From NCBI GenBank assembly GCA_034521495.1, contig JAXHMK010000004.1, positions 62,001-126,000 on the forward strand: a DNA stretch of 64,000 nucleotides, in the 5' to 3' direction. Both the position numbers and the translations under genes were made by a program. The notes beneath the pieces are model-generated. The model did no database searches, had not been told where the DNA came from, and saw only the letters and a program-made list of their open reading frames with translations. Below are positions 9,119-18,407 of this stretch, piece by piece (position 1 is the stretch's first letter; each line of letters starts with the position of its first letter). This DNA comes from Balneolaceae bacterium. Its GTDB lineage: Bacteria > Bacteroidota > Rhodothermia > Balneolales > Balneolaceae.

Positions 9119-10549
9119 TCACTTTTTATTTATCATTTCCCGGAGAGCCTGTACCTCGGCCATGTTTGTAATTCTTGAAGTATCCGTGATTATGACCGGC
9201 TCCTTTTTAATCGCCATAGGCACCCGGTTTACAGGCGACATCTCTTTTTTTGCATGACACCCTATACACGCACGGCGTTCATTAGTACGAAGCCACATCC
9301 AACCGGAAGGCCCTCTCAGCCTTTCTCTATTGGCATCAAGGCTGACAAATCGGATGGGCATATTGGACTGAACTTTAAGGTAGAAGGAGCCATCCCCGGC
9401 CACTTCAATCTCATCTAATATTTTATCAGTACTTTCAATTCGAACATATTTCGTTTTCGAATCTCCATCTGTCTCAATTTGCGAATGATTAACGTCTTGA
9501 CTGATCAGAATACCCGATCCCTCTTCATCGGAAATTGAAGATGGCAACTTTTTGGGTACTCTTTTGCTTGCGAACTACAACCGGTTGAACAGAGTGATAG
9601 CCCTCATCTTTATAGATTAATTCTTCATCACCCTTAAAACTGATTGCTGAAAGACCAAATACTCCCTCCGATCCGCTTTTTGCAGAAATCACCAAACGTG
9701 TTGAATCGAGGATACCTGCAGATTGGATTGCCCCTGCATCATAAGTAGCAATAATCTCTTTGGGAAGAAGCGGGTTTGCATAAGACAAAACCACAAGTTC
9801 ATCCACATTTCCATCTCCCTGGACGAATATCAATTTATCTTCCCTACTCTCGCGTACAGTACTTTTGATCTGAGAATCAGATTGATCATGATAAAACGCC
9901 TGAGACTTGGTTCCATCCGGCCTCAAAACCATAAATTGGCGACTTTTTTTAGTGGGATAGAACTGCTGGCTGATTATGGCGATCCGGCCGTCATACAGAA
10001 TGGATGGATAAAAATCACGATGCGGATGAAAGGTTAGTTGATTAAGCCCGGAACCATCTTCCAGAATCTTAAATAACGGATAGGTTTTTCCAATCTCCGG
10101 GTCTTCAATTTCACAGGAAAACACAATATCACCTGTTGGCAAAAAGGAAGGTGTATAGCAATTTTTTGAACTCTCGAATACTTTTTTCTTAGCCGATCCA
10201 TCCAGATTCATCGTCCATATCTGCCATGAATCGTTTTGATTTACTTTTGCGGAGAAAACGATCAGCTGATTATCAAAAGATAGTGAAGGAGAAGTAGCAG
10301 AGTAAAAATCAGACGTTAAATTTTTTATACCACTTTCAGGGTTTTCATAGTTCAGGCTTACAATTCTTGCTTCTTTATAATCGGGAGGTACATTCTCACT
10401 ACCGCCTGCCAAGTGATTTTCAGCAGCAGGCATTTTCGTAAAAACCAAAATCGAATCCGGTATTGTCTCTTCTGAACCTGTACGAATAATCAGGAACAGC
10501 GCAAAGAGCAGCAATTGATAATTCCGATAAATACAATTCTTCTGCGCAT
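9119..10549 (-). pseudogene. Hydrazine-synthase-alpha-like propeller protein with CxxCH site, frameshifted
   Basis: Two overlapping frames together form one protein. The upstream part (stop at 9525) has TolB/PD40-like blades (TSPSLSFDNQLIVFSAKV, FLPTGDIVFSC, PSILYDGRIAI). The downstream part, entered through one extra base near 9553 in an A-run, has GDGSFYLKV, SGWMWLRTNERRACIGCH and a haem-binding CIGCH about 47 residues from the end. This combination is characteristic of proteins related to the middle and C-terminal parts of hydrazine synthase alpha (HzsA). A better start is ATG at 10547-10549, giving a hydrophobic anchor MRRRIVFIGII followed by LLLFALFLII after a missing base near 10520; the total length then stays in phase (about 476 residues). 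No HzsB/HzsC genes occur, so hydrazine synthesis is not implied. Likely a periplasmic c-type haem protein. Confidence 0.75.
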
Positions 10550-10559
10550 ATCAGGGCTC

Positions 10560-12248
10560 TTATTCCTGAATGGTAAGAATTTGATTCGCTTCTACATTTT
10601 CCATTGTCTGGACGATTCCGGATGGCCAGCGAATTTCTATCTGATCGATGATTGAATGTCCTGCCAGTCCAAAATGAATTCTCGGATCGTTTTGGGAGAG
10701 ATATCCTCCGGCACTTGTCTTTTCCATCGTTTGGGTTTTTCCGCCTGCAACAACTTTAACTTTTGCACCTATTCCATCCCTGTTGCTGGTAGTGCCTACA
10801 AGATTAATCAAAATCCAGTTATTCAGATTTCCTTTGTCATTTCGAAGCAGGGTAAAATTGTCTCCGAGATTTGAAATAAAGACGTCTATGTCTCCGTCAT
10901 TATCGATATCACCAAAACAGGCACCTCTTCCCACTTTTTCTTCCTCGAAGTACGGTCCTAAAGTCAAAGAAACGTCTTCGAACGTTCGGTTTTGCCTGTA
11001 TTCAAAGACCTGGTCTTCCTGCCCGTGAAGGTGCTGAATCTCTCCGTTCACTTTAAAAATATCGAGATCCATATTGTTGTTATAGTCCAGAAAAGATGAG
11101 CCCCATCCGGCAAACTGGCCGCTTGGAATTGCAATGCCCGATTGATAGGAAAGATCGACAAATCTTTCACCATCAAGATTGGTATAGAGCGCACTGTAGG
11201 ATTCGTCTGTTACAAACATATCGGTGAATCCGTTATCGTCATAATCTCCAAAAACCACAGACATGCTTGATGTGGCTTCCCCGGTATGATTAAACGCTGC
11301 ATGAGATACCATCCCAACATCCGTGTAGCCTTTACCTTGATCATTTCGGAACAGATAATTGGTCATCATATCATTTGCCACATAGATATCCGGATAACCG
11401 TCGTTGTTATAATCTGTCGTTCCCACGCCCATTGCCCTGCCGTCTTTCCGGTACACTCCCGTCTCACGGGTTACATCTTTAAACCGGCCATCTCCCAGGT
11501 TCCGATAAAGAACATCCGGCTGTCCGTCAAAATTCAACGGTCCCGGGTAGCCGTCCGGCGTGTAGAACAGGTTATATTTGGGATCGTACTCCAGGTAATT
11601 GGCTACATAAAGATCAAGCAGGCCGTCTAAATCATAATCAATCCAGAGTGCAGCAACACTGAATTTATCACTTTCACCGGCAACACCGGCCTGGCGGGCT
11701 ATTTCTCTAAAAGTACCATCTCCATTATTATGATAAAAAACATTCGGGCCATAGTTAGAAACATAAATATCCGGATAACCGTCATTATTATAATCCCCGA
11801 TTAATACTCCTGAACCGAAACCAGAATCACCCACACCGGCAATTTCTGTTACATCTTCAAACTGACCATTTCCGAGATTCCTGTAAAGTTTGTTCGTTGG
11901 CAGATTTCGTGGTTTCTCACCTTCACTGAATTGCTCGGAGTACGACCCATTTGCAATGTAGAGGTCCATAAAGCCATCCTGGTTATAATCCAGAAATGCC
12001 GCACCGGATCCAACCGTTTCAACCACATTGGACAACAGATCATCTCCAAACGTTTGAGTGAATTCAATACCCGAATATTCGCTGACATCCATAAAAAAAT
12101 CTTCGCCAACAGGAGGCATATCAGGCAATGCAGAAGGAGTTGAATTACTTTGATTGCATGTGGAAAAGGAAAAACCGGCTGCAATTAAAAATGGTACTAT
12201 AATAAGTAGTGCCCTGTTATGTTTGCCAGTCACAAAATTGAAAATCAT
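10560..12248 (-). CDS. CRTAC1-family FG-GAP/VCBS repeat lipoprotein with ASPIC/UnbV domain
   Basis: The 562-residue product has a signal peptide with a lipobox-like end (FSFSTC, Cys near 30), so it is probably a lipoprotein. Integrin-like FG-GAP/VCBS blades with calcium-binding loops repeat through the body: LDYNQDGFMDLYIANGSY, GDYNNDGYPDIYVSNYG, IDYDLDGLLDLYVANYL, GDYDDNGFTDMFVTDES and GDIDNDGDIDVFISN. The last 80 residues are the ASPIC/UnbV domain (WILINLVGTTSNRDGIGAKV, IEIRWPSG). It is the first gene of the minus-strand block; a promoter-like element lies about 70 bp upstream. The first 239 coding bases and 84 bp of leader are duplicated at 18408-18730. Such proteins are common surface-exposed adhesion or scaffold proteins in this group; the specific role is unknown. 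Confidence 0.93.
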   Translation of the reverse strand: MIFNFVTGKHNRALLIIVPFLIAAGFSFSTCNQSNSTPSALPDMPPVGEDFFMDVSEYSGIEFTQTFGDDLLSNVVETVGSGAAFLDYNQDGFMDLYIANGSYSEQFSEGEKPRNLPTNKLYRNLGNGQFEDVTEIAGVGDSGFGSGVLIGDYNNDGYPDIYVSNYGPNVFYHNNGDGTFREIARQAGVAGESDKFSVAALWIDYDLDGLLDLYVANYLEYDPKYNLFYTPDGYPGPLNFDGQPDVLYRNLGDGRFKDVTRETGVYRKDGRAMGVGTTDYNNDGYPDIYVANDMMTNYLFRNDQGKGYTDVGMVSHAAFNHTGEATSSMSVVFGDYDDNGFTDMFVTDESYSALYTNLDGERFVDLSYQSGIAIPSGQFAGWGSSFLDYNNNMDLDIFKVNGEIQHLHGQEDQVFEYRQNRTFEDVSLTLGPYFEEEKVGRGACFGDIDNDGDIDVFISNLGDNFTLLRNDKGNLNNWILINLVGTTSNRDGIGAKVKVVAGGKTQTMEKTSAGGYLSQNDPRIHFGLAGHSIIDQIEIRWPSGIVQTMENVEANQILTIQE

Positions 12249-12332
12249 AAATCCATTTTTCGACTTAAATCTTTGGATAGCTTACTTAGCTGAAGGATAG
12301 TTTTAGAGTTTTATATCCAAATATATAATAAA
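12010..12332. repeat. Copy 1 of 323-bp direct repeat
   Basis: This stretch covers the start of the CRTAC1-like gene and its leader. It recurs with essentially no difference at 18408-18730, in the same orientation and 6398 bp away. Similarity past the repeat continues weakly: AT-rich sequence near 13487-13570 resembles 18766-18850, which suggests that the IS630 element was inserted into the upstream part of copy 1 after or during the duplication. Confidence 0.93.
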
Positions 12333-12345
12333 GGATATTTGCAAA
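12318..12345 (-). promoter_or_regulatory. Possible Bacteroidota-type promoter of the CRTAC1-led block
   Basis: Read on the minus strand, TATATTTG at 12325-12318 fits the -7 consensus TAnnTTTG of Bacteroidota, and a TTTG lies 16 bp upstream (12345-12342). The gap is shorter than the usual spacing, so only the -7 box is persuasive. The -7 box is conserved in both copies of the duplicated leader; the upstream part is not. The distance to the CRTAC1 start is about 70 bp. Confidence 0.35.
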
Positions 12346-12358
12346 CAGTGCAACCATG

Positions 12359-13490
12359 CTTACTGAGTGTAACTACCACTTAATTCGTCAAGTATTCTTC
12401 ACCATAGGTCCAGTTGAACGGTTTGGCGCTGGTTTCGTTATACTCCCTAATGTAGCTCATCAACTGATCGACCAGATCTTTTTTGGAATGCCAAACTCCA
12501 TCTTTGAGTATTTTCCGGCTCATAATGCTAAACCAGATTTCAATCTGATTGAGCCACGAGGAGTAGGTGGGAGTAAAATGAAGGTGGAAATTTTCTTTTT
12601 TCAGCCAGCCACTCCTTGACAGCCTTGTTTTTGTGGATTGACAATTATGCAAAATAATATGGATCTGAACATTGCGGTATCTGCGGTCCAGGTGTTTGAG
12701 AAATTTCAGAAAATTTTCGGAGTTGTTGCGGTCGACACTGCCGTGCGGTGATTCTCCTGTGTGCACGGCAAGAGCGGCCATCAGGTTTACGGTACCATTG
12801 CGTTTGTACGGTAGCGGTAAGCCTGCGAGGGTTCCCTGTCCGTAAAGGCAGCTCCGGCTGGGTACGATCCAGGGCCTGAATCTGGGTTTCTCATCTACCG
12901 ATAGCACCAATGCGTGTTCAGGGGATTCAGATACAGACCAACAATATCAATCATCTTGGATTCAAATTCCGGATCCGGGCTTTTCCCGCACCAATAGTCG
13001 GTTTTGTGTGGCTTGAGGTCAGCCTCTCGCAGGATCTGTGAAACCCAGCTCTGGCTCATCTGGCACATTTCGGCAATCTGGTGTTGGCTGTAGCGTGGCG
13101 TTCCGCTTTCGGTGCGCTGGCAGGCAAGATGGATCACCCGGTTGCGGTCTGCCTCCGTAAAGATCGATGGTGTGCCGGGGCGCTGGGCATCGACCAACCC
13201 CTGCGAGTCCATCTCGTTCAAACCGCTTGCGCCATTTGGCAATGGAAGGTTCACTGATCCGATTCTTTTTGCTGGATTCTTCATAGGTCAATCCACCGAG
13301 CCAGTCAAAATAATCTGAGCGCGCAGGCTCAGGCGCCGTTCTATCCTATGAGATCGTGCGTAGGTAATCGATTGGCTTCGGCTTTATCTGAGACCGTGAT
13401 TGTCGTACGTTTAGCCATCGGTTTTTCTTCTCAAGATACGGAATCAGTAAATATTTTACTTAACTTATTTAACGGTAGCTACACTAGCAA
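12359..13490 (-). mobile_element. IS630-family insertion element, degraded
   Basis: A transposase coding region is bounded by imperfect terminal inverted repeats: 12359-12383 (TTACTGAGTGTAACTACCAC...) and 13468-13491 (read inward on the other strand, sharing GGTAG-TACACT). The element is about 1.13 kb, the normal IS630 size. It lies between the upstream leader of the CRTAC1 gene and sequence resembling the flank of the second repeat copy, consistent with insertion upstream of that gene. The TA target duplication expected for IS630 cannot be fixed because the ends have diverged. Confidence 0.7.
12380..13418 (-). pseudogene. IS630 transposase, several frameshifts
   Basis: Translation across frames from ATG at 13416-13418 gives the full IS630 layout: N-terminus MAKRTTITVSDKAEANR, helix-turn-helix RISEPSIAKWRKRFERDG, second HTH QIAEMCQMSQSWVSQILREA, and the DDE domain with LVLSVDEKP, IHIILHNC and HFTPTYSSWLNQIEIWF. 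Indels occur at homopolymers: an extra G near 13196, a missing C near 12917, a missing C near 12888, and others near 12835 and 13300-13360. The catalytic DDE residues are still recognisable, with Asp in SVDEK, a His-Asn variant (ILHN rather than the usual ILDN) and Glu in NQIEIW. The protein cannot be made in the sequence as given. Confidence 0.88.
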
Positions 13491-13656
13491 AAAATACGCT
13501 TTTTTGGGTGTGAGAAAGGTTTTTCAGAAATATCTTGATCGGTAATTTTTAATTTCAGAAAACCTAAGAAATTTTATCAGAAAGAATTATTCAAACTGTA
13601 CCTTCAATCGATATCAGGCCTTTTGTGTGAAGAAAGCAATCCGACTGTTCGTACAT

Positions 13657-14274
13657 TCAACCCATCCTGGCAGACCCCCAGTAGTTGAAACTGGCGGCTT
13701 TCCATCCGGGAATGTACATCGTTTCCAGGTGTGCAATATCGAAACCGTTGCCGGAAATCAGGGCTGGAATATCCCGGTTTAGATTACAGCCTCCGGCCAG
13801 TTTTGTCCACACCGGATTGATTCGGTTTTGCCATTTTTCTACGGAGTCATCCGGTGCTTTTCCATGTTCACAGAAGTACAGAATACCTTTGGGTTTCAAC
13901 ACCCGGCGCATTTCGGTAAGGGCAACTTCTGGCTCGGATATCGTGCATAAACTGTAGGTAATGACGACCGAATCAAACTTGTTTTTTTCGAAGGGCAACT
14001 CCTCTGCACGGGCTTGCTCGAATACAACATCAAATTGCAGACTTCCTGGATCTAATTCATTCTCATCCCACATCTCTTCAGATGGATCAATACCTGTTAC
14101 ACTCTTCACTTGAGCAGGATTATAAAAGGGAAGATTCAAACCGGAACCAATTCCGATCTCCAATACTGAACCGGTTGCCTTCGGTACAATTTTCTGCCTC
14201 TGTTTTTGATTCGGCTTTTGCCTGCATGTCCAGTGGACAAGTTTGGGCAGGATATACGAGGAGTAGATACCCAT
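13657..14274 (-). CDS. Class I SAM-dependent methyltransferase (UbiE/Methyltransf_11 type)
   Basis: This 205-residue protein contains the SAM-binding motif I VLEIGIGSGLNLPFY, an acidic motif near VTGIDPSEEMWDE, motif post-I EQARAEELPFEKNKFDSVV and the following ITYSLCTISEPEVALTEMRRVLKPKGILYFCEHG, all characteristic of the Methyltransf_11 fold. The N-terminal MGIYSSYILPKLVHWTC resembles small phospholipid or quinone-type methyltransferases near membranes. It is a single gene with a 214-bp gap to the next gene on the same strand. Substrate unknown. The frame is intact although it is surrounded by degraded genes. Confidence 0.92.
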   Translation of the reverse strand: MGIYSSYILPKLVHWTCRQKPNQKQRQKIVPKATGSVLEIGIGSGLNLPFYNPAQVKSVTGIDPSEEMWDENELDPGSLQFDVVFEQARAEELPFEKNKFDSVVITYSLCTISEPEVALTEMRRVLKPKGILYFCEHGKAPDDSVEKWQNRINPVWTKLAGGCNLNRDIPALISGNGFDIAHLETMYIPGWKAASFNYWGSARMG

Positions 14275-14488
14275 AATTTATTCATTGAGTTCTGATTGAC
14301 AAGAAGCGGCTGTATCAGTTCTAATATCCATGCTTCATTAGCATAGAAAGTATCTCATTGCTATGAAATATTATTCAAAAAAAGACTATTTGTAACCACT
14401 AAAAAATGCAACACAGTCTATTACAGGCTTATAGTTATCACAAGATTTGTTAACAAAACTGTTCTTAGAAAATTGAACTAGATCAGCT

Positions 14489-15319
14489 TCACAACTCTTT
14501 AATTACTATGTCTTTAAATGCTATTTTCAATTGATCATTTTTATGTAGTTGTAATGCAATAAAACCTTTTTTGTCTATGCCATATTTTTGATGAAAAAGA
14601 TCATCCAACACTCCTTTACCATCGTAATCTGCTACTGTAATATTATTAATAATAGTAGTGATATTGTTGCCTTTGCAAATAATAACCAAATCATTCCAGT
14701 AAGGAGCTTCATTAGCATAATGATGTCGAACAACCTTTGGAGCATAAATTGCTTTATCCATATTCCAATCAGGTAAATCAGGATAAATCCAACGTTGGTG
14801 TCCTCGTGTTTCATCATATATAAATCCACTCCGCCAGGGATCACTCGGATGAATATCAACTTGAGGTCCGTCCATCCAACCCACCAATTTTGATCCCTTT
14901 ACCATACCCTGACTATCATAACGACTTCTAATTTGAATACCACTATTCCCTGGACTCTCTCTATAGGATTGAAATTTCAACCTCAATTCAAAATCGGCAT
15001 ATTCTTTGCTCGTTTGCAACCAGCTATAATCATGGTCTGTTATTCCCATAGAATTAACGACAATAGCTCCATCTATTACACTCCAAAAATTATAATGTTG
15101 ATCTTCTTTCACCGATTTTATTTTCCACCCATCCAAGTTCTCTCCATTGAATATCGCTACCCAATGACCTGTGTTTGACATTTGGTCGTTGGGGTCCATT
15201 AACGTTTTTTGGTCAGCCTTCTGACTTACAGATTGATGATTTTGTTTGTTTGTTTCAGAGCATGAAAGAACAATACCAAGAAGCAATAAGACAGAAAAAT
15301 TGAATTTGGTTACTTTCAT
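14489..15319 (-). CDS. DUF1080 (3-keto-disaccharide hydrolase domain) lipoprotein
   Basis: The likely start is the ATG at 15319 (MKVTKFNFSVLLLLGIVLSC), giving a signal peptide with lipobox Cys near 20; an in-frame ATG lies four codons upstream. The body is the DUF1080 concanavalin-like fold: WVAIFNGENLDGWKIKS, FELRLKFQSY, SPGNSGIQIRSRYDS, WNDLVIICKGNNITTIINN and the ending GFIALQLHKNDQLKIAFKDI. Members act on or bind sugars in the periplasm, some as 3-keto-glycoside hydrolases. It follows the GH9 gene by 68 bp on the same strand, so the two probably form a saccharide-degrading unit. Confidence 0.92.
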   Translation of the reverse strand: MKVTKFNFSVLLLLGIVLSCSETNKQNHQSVSQKADQKTLMDPNDQMSNTGHWVAIFNGENLDGWKIKSVKEDQHYNFWSVIDGAIVVNSMGITDHDYSWLQTSKEYADFELRLKFQSYRESPGNSGIQIRSRYDSQGMVKGSKLVGWMDGPQVDIHPSDPWRSGFIYDETRGHQRWIYPDLPDWNMDKAIYAPKVVRHHYANEAPYWNDLVIICKGNNITTIINNITVADYDGKGVLDDLFHQKYGIDKKGFIALQLHKNDQLKIAFKDIVIKEL

Positions 15320-15387
15320 TGTGATAAACATTTTTTTACTAATGTTGACTCTTTTATAAAAAACAATTTTCCAGGAAATAGTTGATT

Positions 15388-17724
15388 TTATTTATAAAAA
15401 TCTGTCATGATCCAGAGCCACCGGCTTGAAGGATGCACCCAGATTTCTTTCCAGTTATACACATTTTCGGCGGGCCAATAGGGTACATCCCGGTTAAAGT
15501 ATGTTTGAACACCAACAGGAAGTCCACCGACCAAATTTCCACTCATCGAACTATACTGAGCAGCATAGCGATATCCCTCCCCATACATCAGGCTTTGATT
15601 AAATGGATTCAATCCTAAATGCCAGTCAAGTTGCTTATAGCTCAGAATTAAAAGGTCCTTATCATCTAAATAATTGGCTGCAGCACTCAAGCCTTTTGCC
15701 TGAGATAGAATAGTCCCGCTGTTACCACGAAAGGATGTCCAGGTTGGAAAACTTTTCAGGTAGTATCGATCATTCAACCGAACTCCACTTTTAATCTGCT
15801 CTGCCTGGATATCATCATCCGCACGGTTTAGATCATATATACCGGCCGGGATCATAAAATAAGGATCCGTGTATGTTGATATATTTTTGTAATAATCTGC
15901 ATACAGGCGAATTGCATTATCCCATTCACTCATTTTTGAATGGTCAGGAAATAGCTGGCTTAATCTTACAAGACCTATAACCAAGTCCTGTTCATGCCCC
16001 CGATGAGAGTAGTGAAGAATATCGTCTCTATCGGGTGAACGATAAAAGAACCCCTTCAAGGCGACATCGGACGCAAGGTCTTTCTGCTGCTGGCTTTGCA
16101 GAATAAAGGCGCCATAAGAAATGGCGGCATCTCTATACTTTTCTTTGCCTGTTGCTTCAAACAAAGTCAGTGAAGCATTTAATGCGACAGCGGCCAAGGG
16201 GGCACTGGGTATATTGCCGGCCAGTTCTTTTCTTGCAAATTCCCAATCCTGTTCCGCACTTTCCATTGCATATTTTGCCAATCTCAGATCACTGTCCCAT
16301 AATACCATAGCAGCCTTGGCTTCCGTTTTGGCCGCTTGAAAATTTTCATCGGGACTATTTCTTGCTGCGGATGGCACATCATCTACTGTTCCAATAATTC
16401 CATCTGTCCAGAAATCCATGGTTGACCACATTGGCCGATAACCGTCTCCAAATCGGGTTTTTAACATCCAATCCAACCCCCATTTCCCTTCTTTTATCAA
16501 ACGATCCGAAAGAATAGGGTCAGTATGACGTAATTCATACGCCAGTGCGAACTTTGCATGGGTTGCCTCCGCAGTATTCGTTAATCCCTGAGATAGATCT
16601 CCTGCATCATGCCATCCTCCGTTGATTGCAATTGATTGATCACCATGGATACTCGTCCAATCCAAGTGGCATACAGCATGGATGCCAGGAACAGCATAAC
16701 CACACCGTTGGGTATAAAAATGATTAATAGTTTTGATGACTGTACTTCGATATATATCCTCAAAACTGCCAATACTAAAAGCTTTGGTCTTTCGATCACC
16801 GGCTTTAAGAATAAATTGACCTGTTTGATTAAACTCACTGAAGTCCATCTCCTGAAATGTTCCAATAGGAGTTTCTTTTGAAACGATTGGCTTTTCAAAG
16901 ACAACTTCATCGGTCAATGTATGTACCAGCGAAAAATTTTCTGCAGATACATCAGAAGCAAGTGCTGTTTTGGGCATATCGGTGACATAGCCAACATGGT
17001 TATAGGCAATATGTCCGGGTGCAACATTCCATCCTTCATAGTAATCGGGTTTTACTTTTTCAATGAAAACCTCATCGATAAAATATTTCACCGTTGTTGT
17101 TGCTCCTGGTTCATTCCCCTGTAACCGATATCGTATTTCTATACCAGTTACGTTGTCCCTGCCAAGGTGTTCAAATTCCCAAAATACTTTATTCCATTTT
17201 TGGTTTTCCACAATTTGATAGTTCAATCCATGTCGATCATAAGGCCCCGGGACTTGTTCTTGACCATCATTATGAAAGACCATACTTAATGATACCACCT
17301 TAAATCCCGGCAAATCTGGATAAACCCAAAAGCTTATTCGATTCCAATCCGACCAATCTTCCTTCTGCACTGGATGAAAAGCACTGGAAACTCCCCACGG
17401 TCGTCCATCGGTGAATCCTTCCTCCATCGTAGAGACGTTGCCTTTTGTCGGAGAAACAAGCAATAGTGACGCATTGCCTTGGTAAAAATTTTTATTGGAA
17501 ATCGACAGGCTTCCATATCCCCCCCTGTGTTCCCATTCATCAATGTTTTCAGTACTTGCTAATCGTTTTGATTCAAGTACCTCTTTTTGAGACCATTCAT
17601 ACTCCAGCGTATTTTCCCATTTTGCAGACATAGGCATATCCGGAATACGTTGAGCAATAGTTATCTGGGAAACCATTATAAAGGCTCCCACAAGACACAG
17701 GGATAGTTTTTTGAAAGGTATCAT
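15388..17724 (-). CDS. Glycoside hydrolase family 9 enzyme with Ig-like CelD_N domain
   Basis: I choose ATG 17724, which begins MIPFKKLSLCLVGAFIMVS and ends in a cleavage site near TIAQ; a longer in-frame start lies at 17781. The order is a beta-sandwich carbohydrate-binding-like region (about 35-220), the Ig-like CelD_N domain (AYNHVGYVTDMPKTALASD, about 240-320) and the GH9 (alpha/alpha)6 barrel. The catalytic base loop is GGWHDAGD at 369-376, and the C-terminal motif PVGVQTYFNRDVPYWPAEN precedes the last helices. GH9 enzymes cleave beta-1,4-glucans or related glucosidic bonds; the exact substrate cannot be read here. It is exported and probably periplasmic, ahead of the DUF1080 gene. Confidence 0.93.
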   Translation of the reverse strand: MIPFKKLSLCLVGAFIMVSQITIAQRIPDMPMSAKWENTLEYEWSQKEVLESKRLASTENIDEWEHRGGYGSLSISNKNFYQGNASLLLVSPTKGNVSTMEEGFTDGRPWGVSSAFHPVQKEDWSDWNRISFWVYPDLPGFKVVSLSMVFHNDGQEQVPGPYDRHGLNYQIVENQKWNKVFWEFEHLGRDNVTGIEIRYRLQGNEPGATTTVKYFIDEVFIEKVKPDYYEGWNVAPGHIAYNHVGYVTDMPKTALASDVSAENFSLVHTLTDEVVFEKPIVSKETPIGTFQEMDFSEFNQTGQFILKAGDRKTKAFSIGSFEDIYRSTVIKTINHFYTQRCGYAVPGIHAVCHLDWTSIHGDQSIAINGGWHDAGDLSQGLTNTAEATHAKFALAYELRHTDPILSDRLIKEGKWGLDWMLKTRFGDGYRPMWSTMDFWTDGIIGTVDDVPSAARNSPDENFQAAKTEAKAAMVLWDSDLRLAKYAMESAEQDWEFARKELAGNIPSAPLAAVALNASLTLFEATGKEKYRDAAISYGAFILQSQQQKDLASDVALKGFFYRSPDRDDILHYSHRGHEQDLVIGLVRLSQLFPDHSKMSEWDNAIRLYADYYKNISTYTDPYFMIPAGIYDLNRADDDIQAEQIKSGVRLNDRYYLKSFPTWTSFRGNSGTILSQAKGLSAAANYLDDKDLLILSYKQLDWHLGLNPFNQSLMYGEGYRYAAQYSSMSGNLVGGLPVGVQTYFNRDVPYWPAENVYNWKEIWVHPSSRWLWIMTDFYK

Positions 17725-18024
17725 AACGATCTTACTTTTTATAGTTCTATCATCCAAAGGGAGGATAATTGTTAATGACAACTAATACCGGCAAAACCTC
17801 CTAATCTATTCCGGAATAGTTCTATACTGAAAAAACGAAACTCAATGCTGAGGGCTAACTGCTTGATAAATTCTTTTGCATTCTTAGATTTCAAGAAATT
17901 ATTATATACAGCGATGATATTAGATTTTCTTACGTTTCCCCTTTGCTTAGGAAATATAAAAATAAATTTTTTTAGGTATTGAAATAAGATTGATCCCGGA
18001 TCACCGAATCCCTATATCATCTGT

Positions 18025-18405
18025 TTACGGCCGGATCGGCGTTCCGTCGAGGGCGCGGACTTGCGTCCAGGTGTTGAGCTGCTTATCGGGGATCGGAAAT
18101 TTTTTGGCTTCTTCCTCATTGAGATCTACGCCAATACCCGGCGCTTCGTTAATTTTTACGTAACCGTTCTCTACACGTGGCGCCCAGGAAAAATAGCCCG
18201 CAGCCTGTCAGTCATATTCGGCGCCTCCTGGATGCCAAAGTTCCATACGGCCAGGTCAATATGTGCGTTGGCGGCATGTCCTACCGGTGATACATCCCCC
18301 GGACCATGCCACGCTGTACGAACATTAAACCACTCGCCCAGCCTGGCTACCTTCATAGCCGGTGTGATGCCACCGATCTGTGAAATATGAATGCGGATGA
18401 AGTCT
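18025..18405 (-). pseudogene. C-terminal fragment of mannonate-dehydratase-like enolase superfamily protein
   Basis: About 125 residues of the end of a ManD/RspA-type dehydratase are readable: IDFIRIHISQIGGITPAMK, VRTAWHGPGDVSPVGHAANA and FGIQEAP. After a missing G near 18184 the other frame continues with RVENGYVKINEAPGIGVDL and ends ALDGTPIRP. The catalytic N-terminal two thirds are absent. The fragment begins abruptly at about 18406, exactly where the duplicated CRTAC1 gene start ends, so a recombination event fused the two. The enzyme family dehydrates sugar acids, which fits the glycosidase genes nearby and suggests loss of a former sugar-acid catabolic gene. Confidence 0.85.
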
Positions 18406-18407
18406 AT

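Noticed and set aside
9119-10549. True hydrazine synthase of an anammox bacterium
   Set aside because: Only an alpha-like protein occurs; HzsB/HzsC and hydrazine dehydrogenase are absent, and the other genes do not suggest an anammox Planctomycete.
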